64,000 nucleotides of DNA from JAHEJA01 sp965656445 (GTDB lineage: Bacteria; Pseudomonadota; Alphaproteobacteria; Rhodobacterales; Rhodobacteraceae): NCBI GenBank assembly GCA_965656445.1, contig CBFHKO010000008.1, positions 38,621-102,620 of the forward strand. The letters are read 5' to 3'. The notes under the pieces are model-generated. The model was not told where the DNA came from, made no database searches, and saw nothing but the letters and a program-made list of their open reading frames with translations. Made by a program: the position numbers and the translations under genes. Positions 16,699-24,841 of the stretch are shown one piece after another; positions within the stretch are counted from its first letter, which is position 1; each line of letters begins with the position of its first letter.

Positions 16699-17513
16699 TG
16701 AGAGGCCTCGATGAACTCTGTGGTGAAGGACCCGCTAAAGACATGTTGCGTAGGACCCGTCATCCAAACGCCATCTGGGCGCCAATCCACGGTTATTGTG
16801 CCACCGTCAAGATCAATACGCACCTCTTTATCCGTCAGGCCACGTCGCGCGGCCGCAACGGCCGTTGCACAAGACGACGACCCAGAGGCCAAGGTGATCC
16901 CAGCCCCACGTTCCCACACGCGCATCCTAAGGTGATTGGGGCCGATCACATGGGCGAATTGAACATTGGTCCGCTCTGGGAAGAGGGGGTGGTTTTCGAT
17001 GGTGGGACCGACGTGATCAAGGTCAATTTCAAGCGCATCGTCTACAAAGAATGTGCAATGGGGGTTGCCCATACCCGTCGCAGTCGGCGCGCCATCAATA
17101 GGAAGCGTGAGAGTGTCCATCTCATGCGCCAAAGGCACCTCGTTCCAATTCAATAGTGGGTGTCCCATGTTTACTGAGGTTAAACCGTTTCCTGCGTCAC
17201 AGGCAAACAGCTCACCGCGTTCCGTTGTGATGCGAAGGTCCGATTTCCCTGTTTCTTGCATGATGTGGCGGGCGATGCACCGTGTGGCGTTTCCGCAGGC
17301 CGCTGATCGTGATCCATCCGAGTTGTAGAACACGAGATGCACATCAGCTGACCCGTTTTCAATGACAGCCAGTTGGTCAAAACCAACACCCATATTTCGA
17401 TGTGCAATCGCAGTGATCAAAGAATCGCTCAGCTTCGCCGATTCTTGTCGTGCATCAATCACGACAAAATCGTTCCCGAGCCCGTGCATCTTCATAAAGG
17501 GGAGTGTCATCAT
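16695..17513 (-). CDS. dapF: Diaminopimelate epimerase
   Basis: Converts LL- to meso-diaminopimelate for lysine and peptidoglycan synthesis, using two cysteines and no cofactor. The 272 residues show the opening FMKMHGLGNDFVVID, catalytic Cys73 in the SAACGNATRC motif, and the second cysteine in TLASGSSSCATAVAA, plus MGNPHCTFFV and FPERTNVQFAHV. Two ATG codons stand side by side (17513, 17510), with AGAGGAAA upstream; either could be used. mtaB overlaps its end. A 9-bp inverted repeat lies in the leader. Confidence 0.96.
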   Translation of the reverse strand: MMTLPFMKMHGLGNDFVVIDARQESAKLSDSLITAIAHRNMGVGFDQLAVIENGSADVHLVFYNSDGSRSAACGNATRCIARHIMQETGKSDLRITTERGELFACDAGNGLTSVNMGHPLLNWNEVPLAHEMDTLTLPIDGAPTATGMGNPHCTFFVDDALEIDLDHVGPTIENHPLFPERTNVQFAHVIGPNHLRMRVWERGAGITLASGSSSCATAVAAARRGLTDKEVRIDLDGGTITVDWRPDGVWMTGPTQHVFSGSFTTEFIEASQ

Positions 17514-17540
17514 CGAAATTTCCTCTGTTAAGGGGCATAT

Positions 17541-17569
17541 ATCTATGGAATCGATATGAATCCATAGAT
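17541..17569. repeat. Inverted repeat in the dapF leader
   Basis: Arms ATCTATGGA and TCCATAGAT (9 bp, perfect) are separated by 11 bases. It lies 28 bases before dapF and about 65 before tRNA-Lys, which runs the other way, and could be an operator or a hairpin in the dapF leader. Confidence 0.5.
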
Positions 17570-17594
17570 TGATGAAATTTCTTTGTTTTCGGGG

Positions 17595-17623
17595 TTGACC
17601 GCAGGGTCCAGTATTTCTAGAAG
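17595..17623 (+). promoter_or_regulatory. Possible sigma-70-like promoter of tRNA-Lys
   Basis: TTGACC (17595) and TAGAAG (17618) are 17 bases apart, and the tRNA begins 10 bases further on. The -35 box is good and the -10 box is weak (four of six). Confidence 0.4.
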
Positions 17624-17633
17624 GCCCCTCAGT

Positions 17634-17709
17634 GGGCCGTTAGCTCAGTTGGTAGAGCAACTGACTTTTAATCAGTGGGTCGCAGGTTCGAATCCTGCAC
17701 GGCTCACCA
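17634..17709 (+). tRNA. tRNA-Lys (anticodon TTT)
   Basis: A 76-base cloverleaf. The acceptor stem GGGCCGT/ACGGCTC pairs with one G-U, the D arm is GCTCAGTTGGTAGAGC, the anticodon arm ACTGA-CTTTTAA-TCAGT carries TTT, and the T arm is CGCAGGTTCGAATCCTGC. The discriminator base is A and the 3' CCA is encoded. It stands alone between divergent dapF and the end of the FAH-hydrolase gene. Confidence 0.97.
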
Positions 17710-17753
17710 CTAACCAAGACTCTATAATTGTTTAGAACGCCGAATTGGGTGAC

Positions 17754-18449
17754 TTAATTCGGCTGTCCAATAGTGACGCTGATTGGTTCCAGACCATCAA
17801 TACCACCTGTTAAACTGTCTCCTTGTTCCACAGATCCGACGCCTTTGGGCGTGCCGGTCATGATGACGTCACCTGCCTTGAGGTGGTAGAATTTCGAAAG
17901 ATCCATGACGATATCTGTCACGCTATGGACCATTTTGGAGAGGACAGAATCTTGTCGTCGGATACCGTTGAGGTCCAGATAAATCGTTTGATCTGCAATG
18001 TCCCCGAACTCAGAACGCGTTGTGATTGGTGCAAAAATTGCGGAGCCTTCGACATCTTTGCCGGTGTCCCAAGGGCGCTGTTTGGCTTTGGCGGCGGATT
18101 GTAGATCGCGTCGTGTCATGTCCAAGGCACAGCAATATCCATAAATCGCGGCACTGGCCTCTTCTTCATTGGCGCGGAAAACGGGGGCGCCGATGGCGAT
18201 CGCGAGCTCCATTTCATAATGGTAGTTGCTGGTTTCTGGCGGATAGGGAATGGTTGCGCCTGATACCTCGGAGGACAGAGCTGATTTAGTGAAATAAAAC
18301 GGTGCAGACCGGTCGACCTCATTTCCCATTTCTTCGGCGTGGGCTGCATAGTTACGGCCAACGCAAAAGATTCGGTGGATTGGGAATTCTGCCTCTATTC
18401 CCCGCACAGGAATGGACTTGATCGGCGCTGGATCAAAAAGATAGGTCAT
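17754..18449 (-). CDS. Fumarylacetoacetate hydrolase family protein
   Basis: Metal-dependent C-C hydrolase or decarboxylase of the FAH fold, 231 residues. Seen: FCVGRNYAAHAEEMGNE, PFYFTKSA, YEMELAIAIGAPVF (the acidic residues bind Mg or Mn), YGYCCALDMTRRDLQ, KPWDTGKD-like RPWDTGKDVEGSA, and DVIMTGTPKGVG. It looks most like the fumarylpyruvate hydrolase/acylpyruvase group. ATG 18449 has AGAAGGA upstream and begins the conserved domain. It is the last gene of a five-gene operon, four bases behind the acetyltransferase gene. The true substrate is unknown and may be set by the operon. Confidence 0.92.
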   Translation of the reverse strand: MTYLFDPAPIKSIPVRGIEAEFPIHRIFCVGRNYAAHAEEMGNEVDRSAPFYFTKSALSSEVSGATIPYPPETSNYHYEMELAIAIGAPVFRANEEEASAAIYGYCCALDMTRRDLQSAAKAKQRPWDTGKDVEGSAIFAPITTRSEFGDIADQTIYLDLNGIRRQDSVLSKMVHSVTDIVMDLSKFYHLKAGDVIMTGTPKGVGSVEQGDSLTGGIDGLEPISVTIGQPN

Positions 18450-18453
18450 GGAG

Positions 18454-18972
18454 CTATGTTCCTTCTGGGTTCTTTCGCGGATCGAGCAGTTTTTGCAAAA
18501 ATACCAGATCGAGCCATCGGCCAAATTTCTTGCCAACCTGAGGCATGCGAGCGGTTTCTGTAAACCCAAGCGAGATGTGCAAACCGAGCGACGCGCTATT
18601 CTGCGCCTCAATACCCGCAACCAACACATGAAGTCCCTGCGCACGCGCCGCCTCAATCAAATGACCCAACAAGGCGCGCCCAATTCCTTGCCCGCGATAG
18701 TCGTTATGCACATAGAGCGATAGTTCCGCGGTTTGGGCAAATCCATCAAACGCCCGCCACGGACCATAGCTGGCGTAGCCTGACACAGTGCCGTGTTCAT
18801 TGGTTGATACGAAAACTGGATATCCCTGTTCATGCCGTGTTGACATCCAATCAAGGCGGTCTTGAACGTCAACAGGGTCATCGTTCCAGATGGCTGTCGT
18901 ATTCAAAACGGCATCATTATAAATGTCCATAATGGCGGGCGCGTCTTGGGGGGTGGCGGGTCTAATGATCAT
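18454..18972 (-). CDS. GNAT N-acetyltransferase, phosphinothricin-acetyltransferase type
   Basis: A 172-residue acetyl-CoA-dependent acetyltransferase. Seen: MIIRPATPQDAPAIMDIYND at the start, AIWNDDPVDVQDRLDW, GYASYGPWRAFDGFAQTAEL, the acetyl-CoA loop HNDYRGQGIGRALLGHLIEA and the LHISLGFTETARMPQVGKKF segment that marks the PAT/MddA/YncA group acting on small amino acids such as phosphinothricin or methionine sulfoximine. In this operon it may protect from, or process, an amino-acid intermediate (inference). It follows the DUF3726 gene by five bases and precedes the FAH-family gene by four. Confidence 0.9.
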   Translation of the reverse strand: MIIRPATPQDAPAIMDIYNDAVLNTTAIWNDDPVDVQDRLDWMSTRHEQGYPVFVSTNEHGTVSGYASYGPWRAFDGFAQTAELSLYVHNDYRGQGIGRALLGHLIEAARAQGLHVLVAGIEAQNSASLGLHISLGFTETARMPQVGKKFGRWLDLVFLQKLLDPRKNPEGT

Positions 18973-18977
18973 GTGGG

Positions 18978-19559
18978 TTAATCGTTATCTGACAGATCGG
19001 ATCCGGCCCCAGCGCGCGAGGCTTCGGTGGCGGGAACATAGGTGGCAAAGGCGCGGTTTTCTAAACTCTTTTGTGTCGTTTCTGGATACAGTGGAGGTGT
19101 GCGCAAGCTACGTGAATAATTGCATGTGGTGATTATGATTTCGACTTGATTACAGTCTCTAACATGAGTATTTTGATCTATTTCGGTACCATCTATCAGG
19201 GCTGCGAATTCAACATTTCTTGCCTCAGCTGCCGCATCAATGAACGGCAGTAACAAGATGGGATCAAGGGTCGGACCCAGATTATAGCCCGTCTCTGTTC
19301 CAAGGTAATCCCCTAAAGTGGGACCGTAGCAGAGGGTGGACAAAGGTGTTTTCCCATTGACCAAGTCATCCCATTCGCGCCCCTCGATCCCGTCCAAATG
19401 TTGGGCGAGTGTTGTTAGAATATCGACACCGCGCATGTGGAACCAGCGTGCCACAAATGCGGCTTCTTCGGCGATGCCCCAAGGCAGACCGCTACCTTTG
19501 GTGGCTTTGGCGGCCAAGGCTTCGACTTCGCTTTGGGTTAGGGCGATTTGAGATGTCAT
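18978..19559 (-). CDS. DUF3726 family protein
   Basis: A 193-residue cytoplasmic-looking protein of unknown function. The N-terminal half matches what I remember of DUF3726: SEVEALAAKATKGSGLPWGI, then AEEAAFVARWFHMRGVDILT. The C-terminal part is polar. No catalytic motif is apparent. The ATG overlaps the stop of the preceding 553-residue gene by four bases (ATGA), so the two are likely translated together. Conserved mainly in proteobacteria, as far as I recall. Confidence 0.75.
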   Translation of the reverse strand: MTSQIALTQSEVEALAAKATKGSGLPWGIAEEAAFVARWFHMRGVDILTTLAQHLDGIEGREWDDLVNGKTPLSTLCYGPTLGDYLGTETGYNLGPTLDPILLLPFIDAAAEARNVEFAALIDGTEIDQNTHVRDCNQVEIIITTCNYSRSLRTPPLYPETTQKSLENRAFATYVPATEASRAGAGSDLSDND

Positions 19560-21217
19560 TGATGGATCTCATTGGGAAAGGGCTGGCCTTGGAAAAGGCT
19601 AATGCGCACCCATTTATCTGATCGTGGATCGAAATGCGTCGCCCCAAAAAACGCAAGTTTGCAGCGAAGCAAATCAATAGGTAGCATTTCGTGCCCGATA
19701 AGGTTATCGCGCACTTCTGAGTAGGGATATTTTTCGACCAATTGCACCCGACGCGCCATTAACCGATGCTCAGGATGTTTGAGCAAAAATTCAGCTAGCG
19801 TCGTTGTTATGTTCTCTTGGCAAAGATCATCAAAATAGCGCCGCGCCATGATGGATGTCCCAAGAGGTTGCTCTAACTCTGCGCCGTCTTCTTCGTGACG
19901 CTCGCCCAGTCTTGGCTCAAGCTTTTCTTCCGACACATACCAAAACCGAGCATTCGTTTCGGGATTGGCAAAGTCGAGGTCTAGGGCCCAGTGATACTGC
20001 GCTTCTAAAAGGTCAATTTGCGACCCAATGCTCTTGCTGCCGTCAATGCGAAACCCTTTGTGTTCATCGGCGCTCATGCAGTCTGTCAAGCCATCCACAA
20101 GGTCGGAAAACGGCTCTAACAAAAGCGAAACAAGCGCCTCTTGTCCTTCTAAGGATAATGACTGCGACCAACTCCAGAGCCTATTCCACGGGGATGGCGA
20201 GGCCCAATCAAAGGTCTCTAAATGGGTGCGAATGGTGGACAAGTCTTGGCGGAGGTCTGAGAGTTTTGTGACCTGAATAGGATGCTGAGATTGCCATGCC
20301 CGCGCATTTTCGATTGCGGCGTCTAGGGCCACATGAAAGGCCTGAATGCTCTCTTCACTAGCGGATGGCTGGGCGCGCACACGGGCAAGCGCCTCTTCTT
20401 TGGCCATGATCCAATTGTTCAAAAGCATGGGATGCTTGACCAAAAACGGTGCCATGCCCAAACCCGTGGAATTCCCAACTCCAAGGCGACGCTTTACCAT
20501 GGGATCCAAGGAAACGGCGCTTTCGCCCCCTTTGACCTTGGCGAGATGCTCGACGATATCAACGGTAAAGGCGCGAATGAGCCAAACGCTAAGCATTTCC
20601 GCTTGGAACGGTGCATTTAGCTCAGCGCGCTGTTCGATCTGGATCCGATCTGCGGCGCCAAATTTGCCTGATCCATAAACGGCCGTCGTGCGCATGAGGT
20701 AGCCGACATTGTCGATTTCTGACAGGTCAGGCTGTTTCCCCGCGGCGAGACGATCCACAATATGGGAAAATAGACGGACGGAGCGATTTGCGCGGCTGAG
20801 ACAGAGTTCGTTTTGAGAGACGCGGCCCGCCTCTTGATAGGGGACGTTCTGTTCAAGCCGGTCCAAGTCTTGGGTCGTAGGGATGCCGTCAAACAATGTA
20901 AATGTCGCATCCCATGCGGTGGCAATCACACGATCAGAGCGCATCTCATCAGGAAGGTCATGCGCAAAGGCAACCAGTGAATAGGTGCGATGTGATCCCC
21001 GCATTTGATAAACGGCACGGCCGACACCCGTTTCGTTAATGTCCCAAACTGGGCGTGTAAATTGCCATCCCTCGGATTGGATACGGCGCAAAAGTGTTCG
21101 CAAGAACGACAGCCGACTTGGATGCGCGGATCCCATCCGAGCCAAGCGCATCACGGTGTCAGGCCTGCGATAGAATGCGGAAACGTCCGGATAGGTTGAT
21201 GTGTCGATATCAGCCAT
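19556..21217 (-). CDS. Conserved protein of unknown function, 553 residues
   Basis: I recognise no domain with a known function. The protein has no signal peptide or membrane segment and looks cytoplasmic. The N-terminal 110 residues contain the most motif-like parts: VSAFYRRPDTVMRLARMGSA, RTYSLVAFAHDLPDEMRSDR and VIATAWDATFTLFDG; later blocks include RRLGVGNSTGLGMAPFLVKH and ARFWYVSEEKLEPRLGE. From memory, homologues are found in several proteobacteria, so it is a real family. ATG 21217 overlaps the end of the M19 gene by eight bases and has GGAGGAAG just upstream; the open frame to 21295 lies inside the M19 gene. Its end overlaps DUF3726 by four bases. Confidence 0.8.
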   Translation of the reverse strand: MADIDTSTYPDVSAFYRRPDTVMRLARMGSAHPSRLSFLRTLLRRIQSEGWQFTRPVWDINETGVGRAVYQMRGSHRTYSLVAFAHDLPDEMRSDRVIATAWDATFTLFDGIPTTQDLDRLEQNVPYQEAGRVSQNELCLSRANRSVRLFSHIVDRLAAGKQPDLSEIDNVGYLMRTTAVYGSGKFGAADRIQIEQRAELNAPFQAEMLSVWLIRAFTVDIVEHLAKVKGGESAVSLDPMVKRRLGVGNSTGLGMAPFLVKHPMLLNNWIMAKEEALARVRAQPSASEESIQAFHVALDAAIENARAWQSQHPIQVTKLSDLRQDLSTIRTHLETFDWASPSPWNRLWSWSQSLSLEGQEALVSLLLEPFSDLVDGLTDCMSADEHKGFRIDGSKSIGSQIDLLEAQYHWALDLDFANPETNARFWYVSEEKLEPRLGERHEEDGAELEQPLGTSIMARRYFDDLCQENITTTLAEFLLKHPEHRLMARRVQLVEKYPYSEVRDNLIGHEMLPIDLLRCKLAFFGATHFDPRSDKWVRISLFQGQPFPNEIHQ

Positions 21218-22202
21218 TATCTTCCTCCGCTTCAAAGCTATTTGCAAAAAAGCGGCGCCAATTTTCGCCCATGACACCTTGGATATTTTCAGCACTCATC
21301 CCTGTCGCGGAGAGCCCCGTTTGGATGGCGTCAAAGTGGCGGTTGTCTTGGAACCAGGTCGGCATCGGCGGGAATCCTGGATTGGACGCGCTGCCTTCGC
21401 CGTAATCAATGGATTTGGTCCAGCGTCCAACACGCATCCATTCCACAATGCTATCGGGTTGATCTTGGCAGAGGTCGGTTCCGATCCCAATGTTCTCTGG
21501 CCCCATTAGATCGGCCGTTCGTGCAATCATATCGCAGAAGCTCTGAACTGTGCAATTTGAACCATCTTTCAAATGATGCGGATAGATGGAAAAGCCAAGC
21601 ATGCCGTCTGTTTGCCCAAGAGCGAGCAAAACATCATCCGATTTATTGCGCAGCGCCTTATGCCAGAAGCTTGGGTTGGCATGTGTAATCGCAATCGGGC
21701 GAGAGGACTGCTCGATCGCGTCTAGGGTGGAGCGTTCTCCAGAATGGCTCATATCAACGACCAGGCCAACACGGTTCATTTCGCGGACAACTTCTTTGCC
21801 CATGCGCGTTAGACCGGTATCATCCGCTTCATAACAGCCCGTCGCCAAAAGGGATTGGTTGTTATAGGTCAGCTGCATAAACCTGAGACCCAAGGTATGC
21901 AGAATTTCCACTAATCCAATATCATCCTCAATACAGGACGGATTTTGAGACCCGAAAAAGATCGCCGTGCGATTGGTGTCTTGGGCCTTGGTGATATCAT
22001 CCGCTGTGCGACCTTGGAAAATGAGGTCGGGGTATTGTTCGAACCATCTGTTCCATTGCTCGATATTCAGAACGGTTTCCCGAAAATTTTCGTGATAGGT
22101 AATGGTGACGTGAACCGCATCAACATTACCCTCGCGCATTTGGCGAAAGACTTTTTCCGACCAATTCGCATATTGCAGTCCGTCTATCCGAGCAGATGTC
22201 AT
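21210..22202 (-). CDS. Membrane-dipeptidase (peptidase M19) family protein with missing metal ligands
   Basis: A 330-residue TIM-barrel protein of the renal dipeptidase family. Recognised by GLRFMQLTYNNQSLLATGCY, GKEVVREMNRVGLVVDMSHS, RPIAITHANPS, RNKSDDVLLAL and IGIGTDLCQD. Two ligand histidines remain (DMSHSG and ITHANP), but the N-terminal HxD is replaced (RIDGLQYANWS) and the bridging Glu of the GxEGGH loop reads GSQNPS, so three of five dizinc ligands are gone. The same pattern occurs, from memory, in the Pseudomonas PA5396 subgroup near dimethylglycine catabolism genes. It may not be a peptidase at all. ATG 22202 has AAGG five bases upstream; a GTG at 22214 is the alternative. First gene of the operon. 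Confidence 0.88.
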   Translation of the reverse strand: MTSARIDGLQYANWSEKVFRQMREGNVDAVHVTITYHENFRETVLNIEQWNRWFEQYPDLIFQGRTADDITKAQDTNRTAIFFGSQNPSCIEDDIGLVEILHTLGLRFMQLTYNNQSLLATGCYEADDTGLTRMGKEVVREMNRVGLVVDMSHSGERSTLDAIEQSSRPIAITHANPSFWHKALRNKSDDVLLALGQTDGMLGFSIYPHHLKDGSNCTVQSFCDMIARTADLMGPENIGIGTDLCQDQPDSIVEWMRVGRWTKSIDYGEGSASNPGFPPMPTWFQDNRHFDAIQTGLSATGMSAENIQGVMGENWRRFFANSFEAEEDNG

Positions 22203-22297
22203 GAAAACCTTCACTTTTTGAACAGATTAGGGGCGTCGATCCTATCGGGCAAGGCGCAAATGCGAACCAATATAAGCGTTTGCGGCATGTGACCCGC

Positions 22298-23062
22298 TTA
22301 GGAGCCTGCGATTACCAATGTCGTCTCAAGGGTTGAGCAAAGATCATCGAGGTCTTTGGGGGTTTCGCCATCTGTGAAAATTGTATCGATTTCGGAAATC
22401 GATGCGATACGCGCAGGGGCCGTGCGATTGAATTTAGAATGATCCGCAACAAGGAATGTCCGCCGTGATTGTTTGATCACGGTTTGGCTGACGCCGACTT
22501 CTTGGATGTCAAAATCCAACAGATCCCCGTCACTATCAAGGGCAGAACATCCAATCACCGCAAGGTCAAATTTGAACTGTTCGATTGTCCGAGAGGCTAA
22601 GGGACCGATCAAACCACCGTCCGAGCGCCTCAAAGCGCCACCAGTCACAATGACCTCACAATTTTCATTGGCCGTAAGGATATTGGCAACGTTTATGTTG
22701 TTGGTGACCACTGTCAAATCTTGGTGGTCCAATAAATGCTCTGCAACGGCTTCTGTGGTTGTGCCGATGTTCATGAACAAGGTGCAATTTTCAGGAATTG
22801 TCGCGGCGCAGGCTTTGGCAATTTGCAATTTAGCGGCGGCATTTAGTGTGCGCCTTTGGCTATAGGCGATATTCGTTGTCCCAGAGGGCAAAATAGCCCC
22901 GCCGTGAACGCGCTCTAATTTTCCCATTTCCGCCAAATCGCTGAGATCGCGCCGAATGGTTTGCACGCTGACACCAAACCGATCCGCAAGGTCATCTACG
23001 CTGACTTTGCCCTCGGTTTTGGCAATGTCCAAAATATCAGGATGTCGGAATGTTTGCGTCAT
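22298..23062 (-). CDS. glpR: DeoR-family transcriptional repressor GlpR
   Basis: A 254-residue regulator: an N-terminal winged helix-turn-helix (RHPDILDIAKTEGKVSVDDL, then DRFGVSVQTIRRDLSDLAEM) and a C-terminal DeoR sensor domain (IGTTTEAVAEHLL, VVTNNINVANIL, ADHSKF). Divergent transcription from glpD-glpK identifies it as GlpR, which in other bacteria represses glycerol-use genes until glycerol 3-phosphate binds. Candidate operators of the form AAACGAA/TTCGTTT lie between it and glpD. A sugar-phosphate repressor of other specificity is possible from sequence alone. Confidence 0.92.
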   Translation of the reverse strand: MTQTFRHPDILDIAKTEGKVSVDDLADRFGVSVQTIRRDLSDLAEMGKLERVHGGAILPSGTTNIAYSQRRTLNAAAKLQIAKACAATIPENCTLFMNIGTTTEAVAEHLLDHQDLTVVTNNINVANILTANENCEVIVTGGALRRSDGGLIGPLASRTIEQFKFDLAVIGCSALDSDGDLLDFDIQEVGVSQTVIKQSRRTFLVADHSKFNRTAPARIASISEIDTIFTDGETPKDLDDLCSTLETTLVIAGS

Positions 23063-23141
23063 TTTCGTCTCTTGATCTGGGTCTGTGCCGCTTTTGCATA
23101 AGGGATTGAAGAATTCATCTGCATGCGGGGAATATGGTTGA

Positions 23142-23190
23142 TATTTTTCGTTTTAACTATATGAAACAGATAAACGAAAGCAAACGAATA
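23142..23190. promoter_or_regulatory. Probable GlpR operator cluster
   Basis: TTTTCGTTTT (23145) and two direct AAACGAA copies (23172 and 23182) form an inverted arrangement within 50 bases in the glpR-glpD gap, 23 bases before glpD. DeoR-family sites often have TTCG/CGAA cores. The assignment is by position and repetition. Confidence 0.55.
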
Positions 23191-23212
23191 TTTTGCCCAA
23201 GGTGGATTTAGC

Positions 23213-24784
23213 ATGACGGTTGACTATGACGTACTTGTAATTGGCGGAGGTGTAAACGGCGTTGCGATTGCGCGTGATGCTGTGGGTCGCGGATATAGCG
23301 TTGCCTTAGCGGAAATGAATGACCTTGGTTGGGCGACATCCTCTGCGTCAACCAAATTGTTCCATGGTGGTTTGCGATATCTTGAGTATTTTGAATTCGG
23401 TTTGGTTCGCAAGGCGCTGATCGAACGCGAAGCTTTGCTAGAGGCGATGCCGCATATCAGCTGGCCGATGCGCTTTGTTTTGCCTTATCATTCAGACATG
23501 CGTTTTGATAGCGACACACCGACCTCTCGGATACTGAACCGTATTTTCCCTTGGTTAAAAGGACGTCGCCCTGCGGCGCTATTACGGCTTGGTTTGTTTC
23601 TGTATGACAATATGGGCGGGCGCAAAATATTGCCTGCGACGACCTCCGTTGATTTGACCACGGACCCAGCGGGCGACCCACTAAAGGCCAAATTTGAAAA
23701 GGCTTATGAATATTCAGATTGTTGGATCGAAGATAGTCGTTTGGTGTCCCTGAGTGCCAAAGATGCCAAGGCCCGTGGCGCCAACATCTGGACACGCACC
23801 AAAGTTGTTTCAGCCAGTCGCCAGAGCGATCATTGGATCGTAACGCTGCGCGATATGCTAACGGGCGCTGAGCGTTCTGTGACCTGTACTGCGCTGGTCA
23901 ATGCGGCGGGACCATGGGTTGCGGATATTACGGATGATACGGCCAAAATAGACACTAAAAAAGGCGTTCGCCTTGTTCGTGGTAGCCATATTGTGACAAA
24001 GCGATTGTTTGACCACGACAAATGCTATTTCTTCCAAGGTCGCGATGGGCGCATTAGTTTTGCCATTCCCTATGAGACGGACTTTACGCTCTTGGGGACA
24101 ACAGATGCCGCGCATGAAGATGCGGATACCTCGCCTGAATGCTCGGACACAGAGCGCGATTACATGTTGAATTTTGCCTCTGAATATTTTGAAAAGCCCG
24201 TCACGCAGGATGATATTGTGTGGTCCTATTCTGGCGTGCGCCCGCTCTATGATGATGGAGCATCGTCGGCAACAGCGGCCACGCGTGAGTATGTTCTCGA
24301 CCTGGACCAAACAGCGGCGCCGATCCTAAGCGTTTATGGCGGCAAAATCACCACACATCGCAAGCTTGCCGAAGCGGTGGTTGATCAACTCAACGAGGCT
24401 TTTGGCAAAAGTGACACGACATGGACCAAAGGCGTCGCACTCCCTGGAGGCGATTTTGCCGTTGAGGACGTCCAAGCCAAAATTGATCAAGTCATGGTGG
24501 ACTATTCGTTTTTGACCACAGTTTGGGCCCGTCGCGTGATCAAAGCCTATGGAACAGAGGCGTGGGACGTCTTGGGGGATGCGGAGACCAAAGAGGACTT
24601 GGGCCAAGAGTTTGGCGCTACTTTGACCGCACGCGAGGTTGATTGGCTGGTGGCACAAGAATTCGCCATGACAGCAGAGGACATTATCTGGCGTCGAACC
24701 AAATTGGGTCTAAGGTTGAGTTCGTCTGAGATCGACGCCTTGAACACATATTTACAAACGATTGAAATTCCGCGCGCCGCATAA
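23213..24784 (+). CDS. glpD: Aerobic glycerol-3-phosphate dehydrogenase
   Basis: FAD-dependent, membrane-associated enzyme that oxidises glycerol 3-phosphate to dihydroxyacetone phosphate and passes electrons to quinone. The 523 residues show the FAD-binding VLVIGGGVNGVAIARDAVGR at the N-terminus, TSSASTKLFHGGLRYLEYFE, GPWVADITDD, GVRLVRGSHIVTKRLF, LLGTTDAAHEDADT and SVYGGKITTHRKLAEA. AAGGTGG precedes the start. It is followed after 57 bases by glpK. No glycerol transporter gene (glpF or ABC type) is in the window. Confidence 0.96.
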   Translation: MTVDYDVLVIGGGVNGVAIARDAVGRGYSVALAEMNDLGWATSSASTKLFHGGLRYLEYFEFGLVRKALIEREALLEAMPHISWPMRFVLPYHSDMRFDSDTPTSRILNRIFPWLKGRRPAALLRLGLFLYDNMGGRKILPATTSVDLTTDPAGDPLKAKFEKAYEYSDCWIEDSRLVSLSAKDAKARGANIWTRTKVVSASRQSDHWIVTLRDMLTGAERSVTCTALVNAAGPWVADITDDTAKIDTKKGVRLVRGSHIVTKRLFDHDKCYFFQGRDGRISFAIPYETDFTLLGTTDAAHEDADTSPECSDTERDYMLNFASEYFEKPVTQDDIVWSYSGVRPLYDDGASSATAATREYVLDLDQTAAPILSVYGGKITTHRKLAEAVVDQLNEAFGKSDTTWTKGVALPGGDFAVEDVQAKIDQVMVDYSFLTTVWARRVIKAYGTEAWDVLGDAETKEDLGQEFGATLTAREVDWLVAQEFAMTAEDIIWRRTKLGLRLSSSEIDALNTYLQTIEIPRAA

Positions 24785-24841
24785 ACGCGTTGCATCTTGG
24801 GCGGGGATCGGCAGAATTAGAAAAAATTTGGGAGGGACGAG

